DNA of 64,000 nt. Origin: an uncultured Mucilaginibacter sp. (GTDB taxonomy: Bacteria > Bacteroidota > Bacteroidia > Sphingobacteriales > Sphingobacteriaceae). The position numbers were made by a program, and so were the translations under genes. Positions 34,856 to 43,294 of the stretch are shown here, in pieces. The notes under the pieces were generated by a model that was given only the letters and a program-made list of their open reading frames with translations, was not told where the DNA came from and made no database searches. Every line of letters starts with the position of its first letter. Within the stretch, counting starts at the first letter, position 1. Location: NCBI GenBank assembly GCA_903891475.1, contig CAITEP010000023.1:20797-84796 (forward strand). Reading direction: 5' to 3'.

Positions 34856-35122
34856 TTACGCGTGTTCCAAATCATCCTGATATTCATGCTCATGAACATT
34901 GTTCTTTGATTTTAATGAATCAACCACCTTATTTTTTAGTCCTATTAAATTATCAATTTCAGTAGTCGCGGTTTCTTTTATCGAATTACCCAAATCTTTT
35001 AATGATTCGGCCAGTTTATCACGTGTTTCATTTCCTTTATCAGGTGCAAATAAAATGCCCAGCGCCGCTCCGGCTGCAAGTCCAATCAGCAAAGCGGAAA
35101 ATACTTTTGTGTTGTTGCTCAT
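34856..35122 (-). CDS. YtxH domain-containing protein
   Basis: 88 residues: one N-terminal glycine/alanine-rich membrane helix (ALLIGLAAGAALGILFAPDK) followed by a charged helical tail (NETRDKLAESLKDLGNSIKE), the standard YtxH/gas-vesicle-GvpP-like layout. Such proteins are general stress or envelope-associated and of unknown mechanism. It is first of three genes (YtxH, holin-X-like, hypothetical) on the minus strand. Confidence 0.82.
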   Translation of the reverse strand: MSNNTKVFSALLIGLAAGAALGILFAPDKGNETRDKLAESLKDLGNSIKETATTEIDNLIGLKNKVVDSLKSKNNVHEHEYQDDLEHA

Positions 35123-35265
35123 AAGATGTAAATGTTAATTTAGATTTTGTTTTTATTTTGATTATAAATAGTGTTAAATGTTACCACACCAATTATCATT
35201 GGCTAATTTAAATACCTATACAATCAATTGCAAATAGTATTTTAGGTTTTAATTAACAAATATAA

Positions 35266-36309
35266 CTAGTTTTCCGGGCTCGTCCTAATTCTTTCTAATC
35301 TATCGGCTGCCATTCTGTTGCTTTCATAAATTTCTAATAATAAAAAAAAGTACGATAATAATAAGGGACCAAAAACCAGTCCCAAAATACCAAATATGGG
35401 CAATCCAATTATTACACCTACTATGGATATTAACGGATGTATATTGGCAATTTTTTTATTAATCACCATTCTTAAAAAATTATCAATGTTCCCTATAAAT
35501 AGCAATCCATATACCAGCATCAAAACTCCACTGAGTGTATGCCCCTCCGAAAATAATATCATACTTGCCGGAATGCTCAAAGTTGGTGCGCCGACAACTG
35601 GTAAAAAAGAAATAAATGCACCTATTACACCCCAAAAAATTGGGTCGGGTATGCCAAATATCCAAAACCCGAATGCGAGCAAAAAACCCTGAGTAAGGGC
35701 AATAATGCTTTGGCCCAGTACATTTGAATAGGTTGAATCGCGCAAGGCGGCGGCAAACTTTAATGCATGTTCGTCGCGAAAAGGGGCATATTTTAACAAG
35801 GTTTTTTCGAAAGCGGCATGCTGCACCAACATAAAATAGAGCAAAAAATATAAAACCAACAGGGTTACAAAACCACCTGCGGCACTACCCAATACCGACG
35901 GGAAAAGGTCGGTTACAAATGATCCTAGTTTTTGAACTATTTCTTCGGCAAAATGGGGCTGTTTAAAATTAGTAGCTGTAAAGGCATCAATTTCAGATAT
36001 ATATTGGTGCAGGTTAAATGAATGGATGTTAATTGACGCAATTTTACCCAATACCATTAAACTTAAACCTGTAAATGGAATTACTATTACAATAAGCGAA
36101 AATAAAATGATGGATAAAGCTACAACCGTTTGGTTGATTCTCTTTTTTTCAGTCAGATAGATATAAATAGGTCGGAATATAGTATACAATACAATTGCAC
36201 CAAGTATAGCATTAAATAAACCACTTAGCGCAAATAGTAAAAAGCAACCTAAAATTATAATAGTTGCTAAAATTATATTATTGCGTTGTTTGTAGTTGTA
36301 TATTGACAT
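35266..36309 (-). CDS. AI-2E family transporter
   Basis: 347 residues from the ATG at 36309 (MSIYNYKQRNN); an in-frame ATG at 36372 would add an unlikely 21-residue extension. There are about eight transmembrane helices. The family-typical segments are the N-terminal pair (FALSGLFNAILGAIVLYTIFR split about 30-50), GQSIIALTQGFLLAFGFWIFG, FISFLPVVGAPTLSIPA and the C-terminal ISIVGVIIGLPIFGILGLVF. Some members export AI-2 or act as Na+/H+ antiporters; the role here is unknown. It lies downstream of the tRNA-like pair on the same strand but beyond a hairpin. Confidence 0.85.
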   Translation of the reverse strand: MSIYNYKQRNNIILATIIILGCFLLFALSGLFNAILGAIVLYTIFRPIYIYLTEKKRINQTVVALSIILFSLIVIVIPFTGLSLMVLGKIASINIHSFNLHQYISEIDAFTATNFKQPHFAEEIVQKLGSFVTDLFPSVLGSAAGGFVTLLVLYFLLYFMLVQHAAFEKTLLKYAPFRDEHALKFAAALRDSTYSNVLGQSIIALTQGFLLAFGFWIFGIPDPIFWGVIGAFISFLPVVGAPTLSIPASMILFSEGHTLSGVLMLVYGLLFIGNIDNFLRMVINKKIANIHPLISIVGVIIGLPIFGILGLVFGPLLLSYFFLLLEIYESNRMAADRLERIRTSPEN

Positions 36310-36431
36310 GAGATATTTTGAGTACACATACCTAGAACGAAACAAACAGTTTAAAGTTTTGAGATACCTCAAAAATTGAATTCAAATTATAAATATTAGT
36401 GGTAAAAACCATTTAAAAAATGTTATAAATA

Positions 36432-36463
36432 AGCAAAGCCCCTGATGGGCAGGGGCTTTTGCT
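36432..36463. terminator. hairpin downstream of the tRNA-like pair
   Basis: Stem AAGCCCCTG / CAGGGGCTT with a 5-nt loop, extended outwards by AGCA/TGCT with one bulged T. On the minus strand it closes the tRNA-like transcription unit before the AI-2E gene; on the plus strand it ends in TTTT. GC-rich stem, short T-tract. Confidence 0.65.
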
Positions 36464-36495
36464 AACCAATTATAAACCTAAATTATGAGAAGAGG

Positions 36496-36611
36496 CTGTA
36501 GGAGAAGGAGTCGAACCTTCACGAAGTGGTTATTCTCATTGCTGAGAGTTTCCCATGCTCTTCGCCACCGCGACAAGGAGGTGTGTCTGCCAAAAATTTC
36601 ACCATCCTACA
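36496..36611 (-). tRNA. tRNA-Asp(GUC)-like RNA with giant variable arm, copy 1
   Basis: Minus strand, 5' end at 36611. Acceptor TGTAGGA/TCCTACA (7 bp) with G73 and no encoded CCA. U8 G9; D-stem GTG/CAC with loop AAATTTTTGGCAGA (G18 G19 present); A26; anticodon stem CCTCC/GGTGG with a U29-U41 mismatch; loop TTGTCGC, giving anticodon GUC. T-stem GAAGG/CCTTC with loop TTCGACT. The variable region is 44 nt: outer stem CGAAG/CTTCG, single-stranded TGGGAAA, inner hairpin TCTCA-GCAA-TGAGA, then ATAACCA. All tertiary landmarks of a tRNA are present, but normal class II arms are far shorter. Whether it is charged or used in translation is unknown. Confidence 0.72.
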
Positions 36612-36620
36612 GTATAGTAG

Positions 36621-36656
36621 TCCAAAATATCAAATTATTAATTTTAAAATTTTGGA
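36621..36656. repeat. AT-rich inverted repeat between the two tRNA-like genes
   Basis: TCCAAAAT (36621-36628) and ATTTTGGA (36649-36656) form an 8-bp stem around a 20-nt AT-rich loop, in the 50-nt spacer separating the two tRNA-like genes. It could be a processing signal for a dicistronic precursor; this is inference. Confidence 0.45.
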
Positions 36657-36660
36657 ACAG

Positions 36661-36773
36661 CTGTTGGGGAAGGGTTCGAACCTTCACAGAGTAGTTAGTC
36701 AGTAAACTGATTTCCCAAAATCTCTGCCACCGCGACAAGGAGGTGTGTCTGCCAAAAATTTCACCACCCAACA
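36661..36773 (-). tRNA. tRNA-Asp(GUC)-like RNA with giant variable arm, copy 2
   Basis: Minus strand, 5' end at 36773, transcribed before copy 1. Acceptor TGTTGGG/CCCAACA with G73. The run from G10 through the anticodon arm is identical to copy 1 (GTG...CAC, loop TTGTCGC, anticodon GUC). T-arm GAAGG-TTCGAAC-CCTTC. The variable region is 41 nt: outer stem CAGAG/CTCTG, TGGGAAA, inner hairpin TCAGT-TT-ACTGA, then CTAACTA. Relative to copy 1 the acceptor, outer and inner variable stems all differ, yet each stays paired by compensatory changes, while the loop motifs TGGGAAA and TAACYA are kept. That is good evidence for a selected RNA fold. Confidence 0.72.
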
Positions 36774-36822
36774 ATGTTTTATTTTTTTAAAGAACGGACA
36801 GCAATTTGTCTATTGCTTGCTA

Positions 36823-36853
36823 CAAATCTAATAGGAGTATCAATTTGTTGCAA
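36823..36853 (-). promoter_or_regulatory. promoter of the tRNA-like pair
   Basis: On the minus strand, TTG (36851-36853), a spacer of exactly 20 nt, then TAGATTTG (36823-36830): a full match to the Bacteroidota consensus. It points at copy 2, about 50 nt downstream, and away from the divergent Lrp/AsnC gene. Confidence 0.68.
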
Positions 36854-36927
36854 ATATTTCAATGAAATATTTTTATTTTTATCAGATTTTAATTATTCTT
36901 GTATATAAATAAAATTTTTCGAAAATT

Positions 36928-37401
36928 ATGACCCATAGAAAAGCACAAAATTTAGAAATTGATAATCTTGACATACAGATTTTATCAATATTAATGAAAA
37001 ATGCTACTACACCTTATACCGAAATAGCAAAAGAATTGATAGTTTCTGGCGGAACGATACATGTTAGAATGAAAAAGTTAGAAGAGATGGGCGTAATTAA
37101 AGGGGCAAGTTTGGAAGTTGACCCTCAGAAGCTTGGATATGATATCACCGCCTTCCTTGGTATATTTTTGGAAAAGGGTTCGCAGTATAATGAAGCTGTA
37201 AAGCAATTAAAAACAGTGAAAGAAATAGTTGAACTTCATTATACTACAGGCAGTTATAGCATTTTCGCCAAAATTGTTTGCCATGATACTACACATTTAC
37301 GTGAAGTTTTAAACGAACAAATACAGGGCGTTAAAGGAATACAACGTACCGAAACCTTTATTTCATTGGAGGAAAGTATAAGGAGGCAGATATCGCTATA
37401 A
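36928..37401 (+). CDS. Lrp/AsnC family transcriptional regulator
   Basis: 157 residues: N-terminal winged helix-turn-helix (about 10-65; NLDIQILSILMKNATTPYTE, KELIVSGGTIHVRMKKLEEM) and C-terminal ligand-binding RAM domain (about 75-150; YDITAFLGIFLEKGSQYNEA, VVELHYTTGSYSIF-like stretch, FISLEESIRRQISL). It binds DNA as an oligomer and usually senses an amino acid. It is divergent from the tRNA-like pair, whose promoter lies within 105 nt of its start, so it might control them; that is inference. Confidence 0.92.
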   Translation: MTHRKAQNLEIDNLDIQILSILMKNATTPYTEIAKELIVSGGTIHVRMKKLEEMGVIKGASLEVDPQKLGYDITAFLGIFLEKGSQYNEAVKQLKTVKEIVELHYTTGSYSIFAKIVCHDTTHLREVLNEQIQGVKGIQRTETFISLEESIRRQISL

Positions 37402-37422
37402 AAATTTACTCAAACTACTTTA

Positions 37423-38370
37423 TTAATATTCTATTTTTCGGGCAGCTTGTATAGAAGGTTTTTCTATTACCCGATAAAGTAAATATGCCGAACAAATTGA
37501 TACTAATACCCCTATTAATAACCTTAAATAATCCATATTACTAATTAAATGGATATGACGGGTAAAAGAAACGGCTGTTCTACCCATTTCCCAATGAATA
37601 AGATATAAGGAATAGCTAATCATTCCCAGCCAAAGTAGAAACCTACCTAAAAAAACCGGAAAATATTCAAGTTTAGCGTATAAAATAAATATTACCGCAA
37701 ATAATGCGGCAACTGCTTCTGCAATGTCGTGCGTTTTTATATTTATAAAGGTTAGTACCAAACAGGTTCCCCAAAAAACGTAAGCGTTTAATTTGGTAAA
37801 CATTAAGTTAAAGATTAGTATACCCATTGCAAAAAATGGTAACCAATTTATAACCGGTAAATTAGGATTATAAAGGTTAATGGCAATTATTAGATATACA
37901 AAAGCAAGCGTTTTATTATTGGAGAGTAGTATGTAAGTAAATAGAAGCCCAATGATAATATAAAACACAAATTCAATTTGAAGTGTCCAAAATACTGGTG
38001 AAATATTGTCATACCCAAATACGCTATTTAAAAATACCAAATGCAATGAAATTCCGGTAATTGACATAATTGCCCTGCCAGTAGTATAGGCAAGTAATGA
38101 ACTAATGATGATGGTTATAAAATAAGCCGGAACAATCCTAATAATGCGTTTTAATATAAACTTGAAAAAGTGCTGAATTTGGTAGTTGGATTTATATAAA
38201 CTGTACGGTAACACAAAGCCACTTATTACAAAGAATATTTCAACACCGGTAAATCCATATTTGGCGTAACCTGCAATTTGTTTTGAATGCAGGCTTCCTA
38301 CAGAAATGTGAAATATGGTAACCATCAAGGCCGCCAAACCTCTTAATATGTCGATGTGTTTTAACCTCAT
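37423..38370 (-). CDS. acyltransferase 3 family membrane protein
   Basis: 315 residues with about nine or ten transmembrane helices. It carries the acyltransferase-3 signatures near the N-terminus: LKHIDILRGLAALMVTIFHI with the catalytic His (about 21), GFTGVEIFFVISGFVLPYSL (about 40-59) and the IIRIVPAYFITI segment. Such enzymes acylate cell-surface sugars such as O-antigen or exopolysaccharide. The acceptor is unknown and no glycan locus is adjacent. It is slightly shorter than many relatives and lacks a fused SGNH domain. Confidence 0.87.
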   Translation of the reverse strand: MRLKHIDILRGLAALMVTIFHISVGSLHSKQIAGYAKYGFTGVEIFFVISGFVLPYSLYKSNYQIQHFFKFILKRIIRIVPAYFITIIISSLLAYTTGRAIMSITGISLHLVFLNSVFGYDNISPVFWTLQIEFVFYIIIGLLFTYILLSNNKTLAFVYLIIAINLYNPNLPVINWLPFFAMGILIFNLMFTKLNAYVFWGTCLVLTFINIKTHDIAEAVAALFAVIFILYAKLEYFPVFLGRFLLWLGMISYSLYLIHWEMGRTAVSFTRHIHLISNMDYLRLLIGVLVSICSAYLLYRVIEKPSIQAARKIEY

Positions 38371-38438
38371 TTAATGCACGCAATTATTAATTGCCTTTTA
38401 TAAAGAAACAATAATTTATTGATAAAGTAAAACTTTAC

Positions 38439-40706
38439 TTACCTAAATTTATCTTTCAAGGCGGCTAATTTTATTTGCAAATCGCTTTCTGGTTCCTGTG
38501 CTACTACTTTTTTCGTTATAAAAGGTTTTGGCTTAGCCTGATAACTATTTTCCCGTTTTTCCCTTTCAGTAGGTTTCGGGCTATTTTCTTTCATGGAGAG
38601 GGCAATCCTTTTCCTATTGGTATCAACTTCGGTTACGGTAACTTCTACTTTTTGGTGCACCTTTAACACTTCATTGGCATCTTTAATAAACCTATTGGTG
38701 ATCTGGCTCAGGTGTACCAAACCATCCTGATGTACACCGATATCAACAAATGCACCAAAGTTGGTAATGTTAGTTACTATGCCAGGCAGTTTCATACCAA
38801 CCTTCAAGTCGCCAATACTGTTTACACCTTCGGTAAAGCTAAAAGCTTCAAATTGTTCGCGCGGGTCGCGGCCGGGTTTTGCCAATTCGGCCATAATATC
38901 ATTTAAGGTAGGTAACCCAATATCATCCGAAATATATTTTTGAAGGGGGATGCTTTTGCGAAGTTTATCATCAGTCATCAACTCTTTTACCGAGCATTTT
39001 AAATCCTTAGCCATTTGCTCTACCAAGCCATACCTTTCGGGATGCACCGCGCTGGCATCCAATGGGTTTTCGGCATTATGGATACGTAAAAATCCTGCGG
39101 CTTGTTCAAAAGCCTTATCGCCTAAACGGGCTACCTTGCGTAACTGACTGCGTTGTTTAAAAGCACCATTGGCATCTCTAAATTCAACTATATTTTGCGC
39201 CAATTGCGGTCCTAGGCCAGATACATAGGCCAATATTTGTTTGGATGCGGTATTTAACTCTACACCTACCGCGTTTACACAACTCATTACAGTGTCGTCC
39301 AACGAGGTTTGCAGTTTATTTTGGTCAACATCATGTTGGTACTGGCCAACTCCTATTGATTTCGGGTCGATTTTTACCAATTCGGCCAAGGGATCCATCA
39401 AACGCCTGCCAATAGATACAGCACCCCTCACGGTTACATCCTTATCAGGAAATTCCTCACGAGCCACGTCAGAAGCGGAATAAATGGATGCCCCGCTTTC
39501 ATTTACCATCACAATTACAACTCCCGGAACATTTAGGTTACGCACAAACAATTCGGTTTCGCGGCCTGCGGTTCCATTACCTATTGCAATCGCCTCTATT
39601 TGGTATTTTTCAATTAAGTGAATAGTTGCTTTTTCGGCCTCTTTTGCTTGCCCTGCACTTGTATGCGGGAAGATGGCGGTATATTCCAGTAATTTACCTT
39701 GCTCGTCCAAACAAACCACCTTGCAGCCTGTACGGAAACCAGGATCGATTGCCATGGTACGTTTTTGACCCAAAGGGGCGCCTAGTAATAGCTGTCTCGC
39801 ATTTTCGGCAAATACCCTGATGGCTTCTTCATCGGCATTCTTTTTAGTGAAAAGCCTTACTTCGGTTTCCATTGATGGTTTTAGCAAACGTTTATACCCA
39901 TCGGCAATAGCTTGCTTTACTTGGTCGGCCGAAGGGTTATTACCAGTTATAAATGCTTTTTCGAGTAAATCAACCGCCTCATCCTCATCTGGTTTTATGT
40001 CGAGGTATAAAATTTCTTCTTTCTCGCCCCTGCGCATGGCAAGTATCCGGTGTGATGGAGCCGTTTTTACAGGCTCTGTCCAGTCAAAATAGTCTTTATA
40101 TTTAATGCCAGCTTCCTCTTTGCCCTCAACAACTTTTGATTGAAATACCCCTTTCTCTATAAACAAATTCCGAATCTGGTTGCGTACTTCGGCATTTTCG
40201 CTAATAAACTCGGCTATGATATCTCTTGCTCCGGCCAGTGCTTCCTCAAAGGTTTTAACACCTTTTTCTTCATCAATAAATTTAGCGGCTTCCTCCTCTA
40301 TGTCTATTCGTTTTTGTTCCATTAGTAAATCGGCTAAGGGTTGCAAACCTTTTTCACGTGCGGTAGTGGCACGGGTTTTACGTTTAGGGCGATAAGGCAG
40401 ATAAATATCTTCCAAAATAACCATCGTTTCGGCCGCATTTATTTTTTCTTCCAATTCGGGGTTAAGCTTACCCATTTCGGTGAGCGATTTTAATATGGCT
40501 TCTCTGCGCTTATCCAACTCGCGCAATTGCTGTACCCTATCACGTATGCTGGTTACCTGCACCTCGTCTAGTGTACCTGTTACCTCTTTGCGGTAGCGCG
40601 ATATAAATGGCACGGTGGCTCCTTCATCAAGCAGGTCGACAGTGGCACTTACTTGTTTTTCGGAAATAGATAGTTCAGCAGCTATTTTTTTATAATGGAT
40701 ATTCAT
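38439..40706 (-). CDS. tex: Tex family RNA-binding protein
   Basis: 755-residue cytoplasmic nucleic-acid-binding protein, homologue of Tex/Spt6. Order: N-terminal helical/HTH region (ISEKQVSATVDLLDEGATVP, FISRYRKEVTGTLDEV), a YqgF-like domain (about 325-450; AIDPGFRTGCKVVCLDEQGK), helix-hairpin-helix motifs (about 490-560; NTASKQILAYVSGLGPQLAQ) and an S1 domain (about 635-705; LPGIVTNITNFGAFVDIGVH). The C-terminal tail is basic and low-complexity. Length and architecture are standard. It is implicated in transcription; monocistronic here. Confidence 0.95.
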   Translation of the reverse strand: MNIHYKKIAAELSISEKQVSATVDLLDEGATVPFISRYRKEVTGTLDEVQVTSIRDRVQQLRELDKRREAILKSLTEMGKLNPELEEKINAAETMVILEDIYLPYRPKRKTRATTAREKGLQPLADLLMEQKRIDIEEEAAKFIDEEKGVKTFEEALAGARDIIAEFISENAEVRNQIRNLFIEKGVFQSKVVEGKEEAGIKYKDYFDWTEPVKTAPSHRILAMRRGEKEEILYLDIKPDEDEAVDLLEKAFITGNNPSADQVKQAIADGYKRLLKPSMETEVRLFTKKNADEEAIRVFAENARQLLLGAPLGQKRTMAIDPGFRTGCKVVCLDEQGKLLEYTAIFPHTSAGQAKEAEKATIHLIEKYQIEAIAIGNGTAGRETELFVRNLNVPGVVIVMVNESGASIYSASDVAREEFPDKDVTVRGAVSIGRRLMDPLAELVKIDPKSIGVGQYQHDVDQNKLQTSLDDTVMSCVNAVGVELNTASKQILAYVSGLGPQLAQNIVEFRDANGAFKQRSQLRKVARLGDKAFEQAAGFLRIHNAENPLDASAVHPERYGLVEQMAKDLKCSVKELMTDDKLRKSIPLQKYISDDIGLPTLNDIMAELAKPGRDPREQFEAFSFTEGVNSIGDLKVGMKLPGIVTNITNFGAFVDIGVHQDGLVHLSQITNRFIKDANEVLKVHQKVEVTVTEVDTNRKRIALSMKENSPKPTEREKRENSYQAKPKPFITKKVVAQEPESDLQIKLAALKDKFR

Positions 40707-40869
40707 ATTAAAAATTGGATTGCGAAAATGGGCAGAATTGCATCAATAATCAAGCAAAGGTTTTCAACAAAAAAGGGGAGTTATTAATTCCGCCATGCGG
40801 TTCATTGTGGATTTTAAGAAGCATTAGGCAAATTTTAAGCCAGTTTTCTTGGTCATAATAAACAAATTC

Positions 40870-42846
40870 TTAATACGCTAAAAGTTTTTTCATCGTTTCT
40901 TCCAATCTGGCTTTCGCCAAAAACTGATCCTCCAACGCTTTATTCATCGGGATGGCAGTATCCATACTGGCGCAACGTAAAATAGGCGCGTCTAAATTCA
41001 AAAAGCAGTGCTCGGCTAGGTGGGCGGCAATTTCACTGCCAAAACCATTATTCAGGGTATCCTCATGCAAAATCAGCACTCGTCCGGTTTTTATCACGCT
41101 TGCTTCTACTGTTTCCTTGTCCCAAGGCTGTAAACTACGCAAGTCTATCACCTCAATTGATTGTTCAGGATGATTGGCGGTATATTCCAAAGCCCAATGC
41201 ACCCCAAGCCCGTAGCTAACAATAGTGGCGCTTTCACCGGCTTGTACAATTTTGGCTTTGCCTATTTCAACATAATAATCGCCATCGGGTACTTCGCCAC
41301 TGGTGTTTCGGTACAAATATTTATGCTCAAAGTACAAAACCGGGTTTGGATCGTCGAGAGCAGCCATCAATAAGCCTTTGGCATCATCTGGGAAAGCCGG
41401 ATAAACAACCTTTAGTCCCGGTGTTTTGGTAAACCAAGCCTCGTTGGTTTGCGAATGAAATGGCCCTGCACCCGTACCAGCTCCGGCAGGCATACGGATC
41501 ACCACATCAACTGCCTGCCCCCAGCGGTAATGGGTTTTAGCCAGGTTATTTATAATTTGATTAAAGCCACAGGTTACAAAATCGCCAAATTGCATTTCCA
41601 TAACGGCTTTGTAGCCATTTACAGCCAAGCCCATTGCGGCACCTACCACCCCCGATTCGCAAATTGGGGTGTTGCGTACTCGTTCTTTGCCAAACTCTTC
41701 TACAAAGCCCTGGGTTATTTTAAATACGCCACCATATTCGGCAATATCCTGCCCCATTATTACCAGGTTATTGTATTTGCGCATACCTAATAAAAGGCCA
41801 TCGCTGATGGCATCAATATATCTTTTTTTGGTTTGGGTGAGGGATGGTTCAAATTTGGGGAAGCTGTACGCTTTGTACATATCAGCCAATTCAATCTCAG
41901 CATTGGGAATAATATCGGCTTCGCTAAATACCTTTTCAATTTCGGCATCCATCAGGTCGGTATAATCTTGCCGCATTCTGGGTATCCACTCGGGGCGTAA
42001 TACTTCCTCTTTCAACAAATAATTTTCAAAATTTATCAAAGGGTCCTTTAGCCTCCATTCCTCAAATAAATGAGGCGGAACATATTTTACCCCCGATGCT
42101 TCCTCATGCCCGCGCATCCTGAAGGTGGTGCACTCTAACAAAACCGGACGGGGGTTATGCCGAATGCTATTGGCTAGCTCCTGTATAGTATGGTAAACCT
42201 CTAAAATATTATTGCCTTCAATCCTTCTGCCTTCCATGCCATAACCAAATGCTTTATCTGATAAATAATTGCATCTATACTGCTCATTATTGGGAGTCGA
42301 TAATCCGTAGCCATTGTTCTCAATCAAGAAAATAACAGGTAAATCCCAAACAGCCGCGATATTTAGGGCTTCATGAAAATCGCCTTCGCTGGTGGCACCA
42401 TCGCCGGTAAATACCAGGGTAGCGCACTTACGTTTACTTAATTTATCGGCAAGGGCAATACCATCGGCAAGAGCCAATTGCGGACCAAGGTGCGATATCA
42501 TGCCTAAAATTTTATATTCTTGCGTACCGAAATGGAAAGAGCGGTCGCGCCCCTTTGTAAAGCCCGATGCCTTACCCTGCCATTGCGCTAACAGACGCGA
42601 AAGCGGAATATCGCGGGTAGTAAAAACCCCTAAATTACGATGCATGGGTAGTATATATTCATCAGGGTTCATGGCCAGGGAACTTCCCACTGTAATTGCT
42701 TCCTGCCCTATTCCGGCAAACCATTTGCCTATTAGGCCCTGTCGTAAAAGCACCAGCATTTTCTCCTCAATGAGTCTGGGCCAGAGCAATTTTTTATAGA
42801 AATCTAGTAATTGGTTGTTACTTAGGTTTTTTCTTTCGAAAATCAT
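40870..42846 (-). CDS. 2-oxoacid (branched-chain-type) dehydrogenase E1, alpha-beta fusion
   Basis: A 658-residue thiamine-diphosphate enzyme that decarboxylates a 2-oxoacid and passes the acyl group to lipoyl-E2. Alpha half (about 1-320): ADGIALADKL, the TPP motif GDGATSEGDFHEALNIAA ending in IENNGYGLST. Beta half (about 335-658): MGQDIAEYGGVFKITQGF, NTPICESGVVGAAMGLAVNG, RMPAGAGTGAGPFHSQ, YFEHKYLYR and LHEDTLNNGFGSEIAAHL. The fused form is common in Bacteroidota; the substrate (2-oxoisovalerate or another) is not settled by sequence. No E2/E3 is adjacent, but lipA is in the same window. Confidence 0.92.
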   Translation of the reverse strand: MIFERKNLSNNQLLDFYKKLLWPRLIEEKMLVLLRQGLIGKWFAGIGQEAITVGSSLAMNPDEYILPMHRNLGVFTTRDIPLSRLLAQWQGKASGFTKGRDRSFHFGTQEYKILGMISHLGPQLALADGIALADKLSKRKCATLVFTGDGATSEGDFHEALNIAAVWDLPVIFLIENNGYGLSTPNNEQYRCNYLSDKAFGYGMEGRRIEGNNILEVYHTIQELANSIRHNPRPVLLECTTFRMRGHEEASGVKYVPPHLFEEWRLKDPLINFENYLLKEEVLRPEWIPRMRQDYTDLMDAEIEKVFSEADIIPNAEIELADMYKAYSFPKFEPSLTQTKKRYIDAISDGLLLGMRKYNNLVIMGQDIAEYGGVFKITQGFVEEFGKERVRNTPICESGVVGAAMGLAVNGYKAVMEMQFGDFVTCGFNQIINNLAKTHYRWGQAVDVVIRMPAGAGTGAGPFHSQTNEAWFTKTPGLKVVYPAFPDDAKGLLMAALDDPNPVLYFEHKYLYRNTSGEVPDGDYYVEIGKAKIVQAGESATIVSYGLGVHWALEYTANHPEQSIEVIDLRSLQPWDKETVEASVIKTGRVLILHEDTLNNGFGSEIAAHLAEHCFLNLDAPILRCASMDTAIPMNKALEDQFLAKARLEETMKKLLAY

Positions 42847-42850
42847 AAAA

Positions 42851-42858
42851 CAAAACTA
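42851..42858 (-). promoter_or_regulatory. -7 box 4 nt before the E1 ATG
   Basis: TAGTTTTG on the minus strand, followed by TTTT and the ATG at 42846. A leaderless start is suggested. No -33 TTG at the standard distance. Confidence 0.4.
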
Positions 42859-43010
42859 AGGAAGTTTTTGGAATTAGATAGACTATGATATATTGAAACC
42901 GGGGATAATTATTTCGAAGTACAAAAATAAGTCATACCGTTTAAAATAAAATGATAATCAATTTGTTTAGTAGTTTTCGAGAGTTTAAGTTAAATTAAGT
43001 ATTTTAAAAT

Positions 43011-43049
43011 GGTTACTTATATAAATTTAGCTGGTTTATTTAAGTAACC
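43011..43049. repeat. 39-bp imperfect palindrome
   Basis: Arms of 15 nt, GGTTACTTATATAAA and TTTATTTAAGTAACC, pair with a single mismatch around a 9-nt loop (TTTAGCTGG). It lies in the 645-nt non-coding gap between the E1 and ABC genes. It could be an operator, a terminator or a remnant of a mobile element end; no T-tract directly follows the stem. Confidence 0.6.
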
Positions 43050-43156
43050 GCCTTTTTAAAGCAATTAGCTATAACTATTTCATTACAACAGGTTTCAACC
43101 CGTTGCCGGCAAAGAATGAAAAATTGATTCCATTGGTTAATTTTCACACTTTTTAA

Positions 43157-43294
43157 ATAAACATTCTTACCATAACCTACAATTCTCCTGACAATTGGGA
43201 TGTAGCAGATGATGAGTTTGTTTTAAACCCACTAGCATCTGGTAGCGTGCCAATTTCAAATCCAAATAAATTTAAGTATTCAGTTAATTATTAA
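43157..43294 (+). pseudogene. probable 3' remnant of a lost gene
   Basis: A 45-codon open stretch with no start codon, reading ITYNSPDNWDVADDEFVLNP and then LASGSVPISNPNKFKYSVNY up to a TAA at 43292-43294. Its composition looks like real protein (balanced polar/aromatic, few low-complexity runs) and a strong intrinsic terminator follows immediately, as behind a true gene. The same frame is open for another stretch upstream (about 43040-43153) but interrupted by a TAA at 43154. The family is unrecognised; degradation is inferred. Confidence 0.4.

Noticed and set aside
36485..36694. 69-residue open frame over the tRNA-like region, plus strand
   Set aside because: It is formed from the antisense of the tRNA-like arms (Arg/Cys-rich, no domain), and the RNA structure explains the sequence better.
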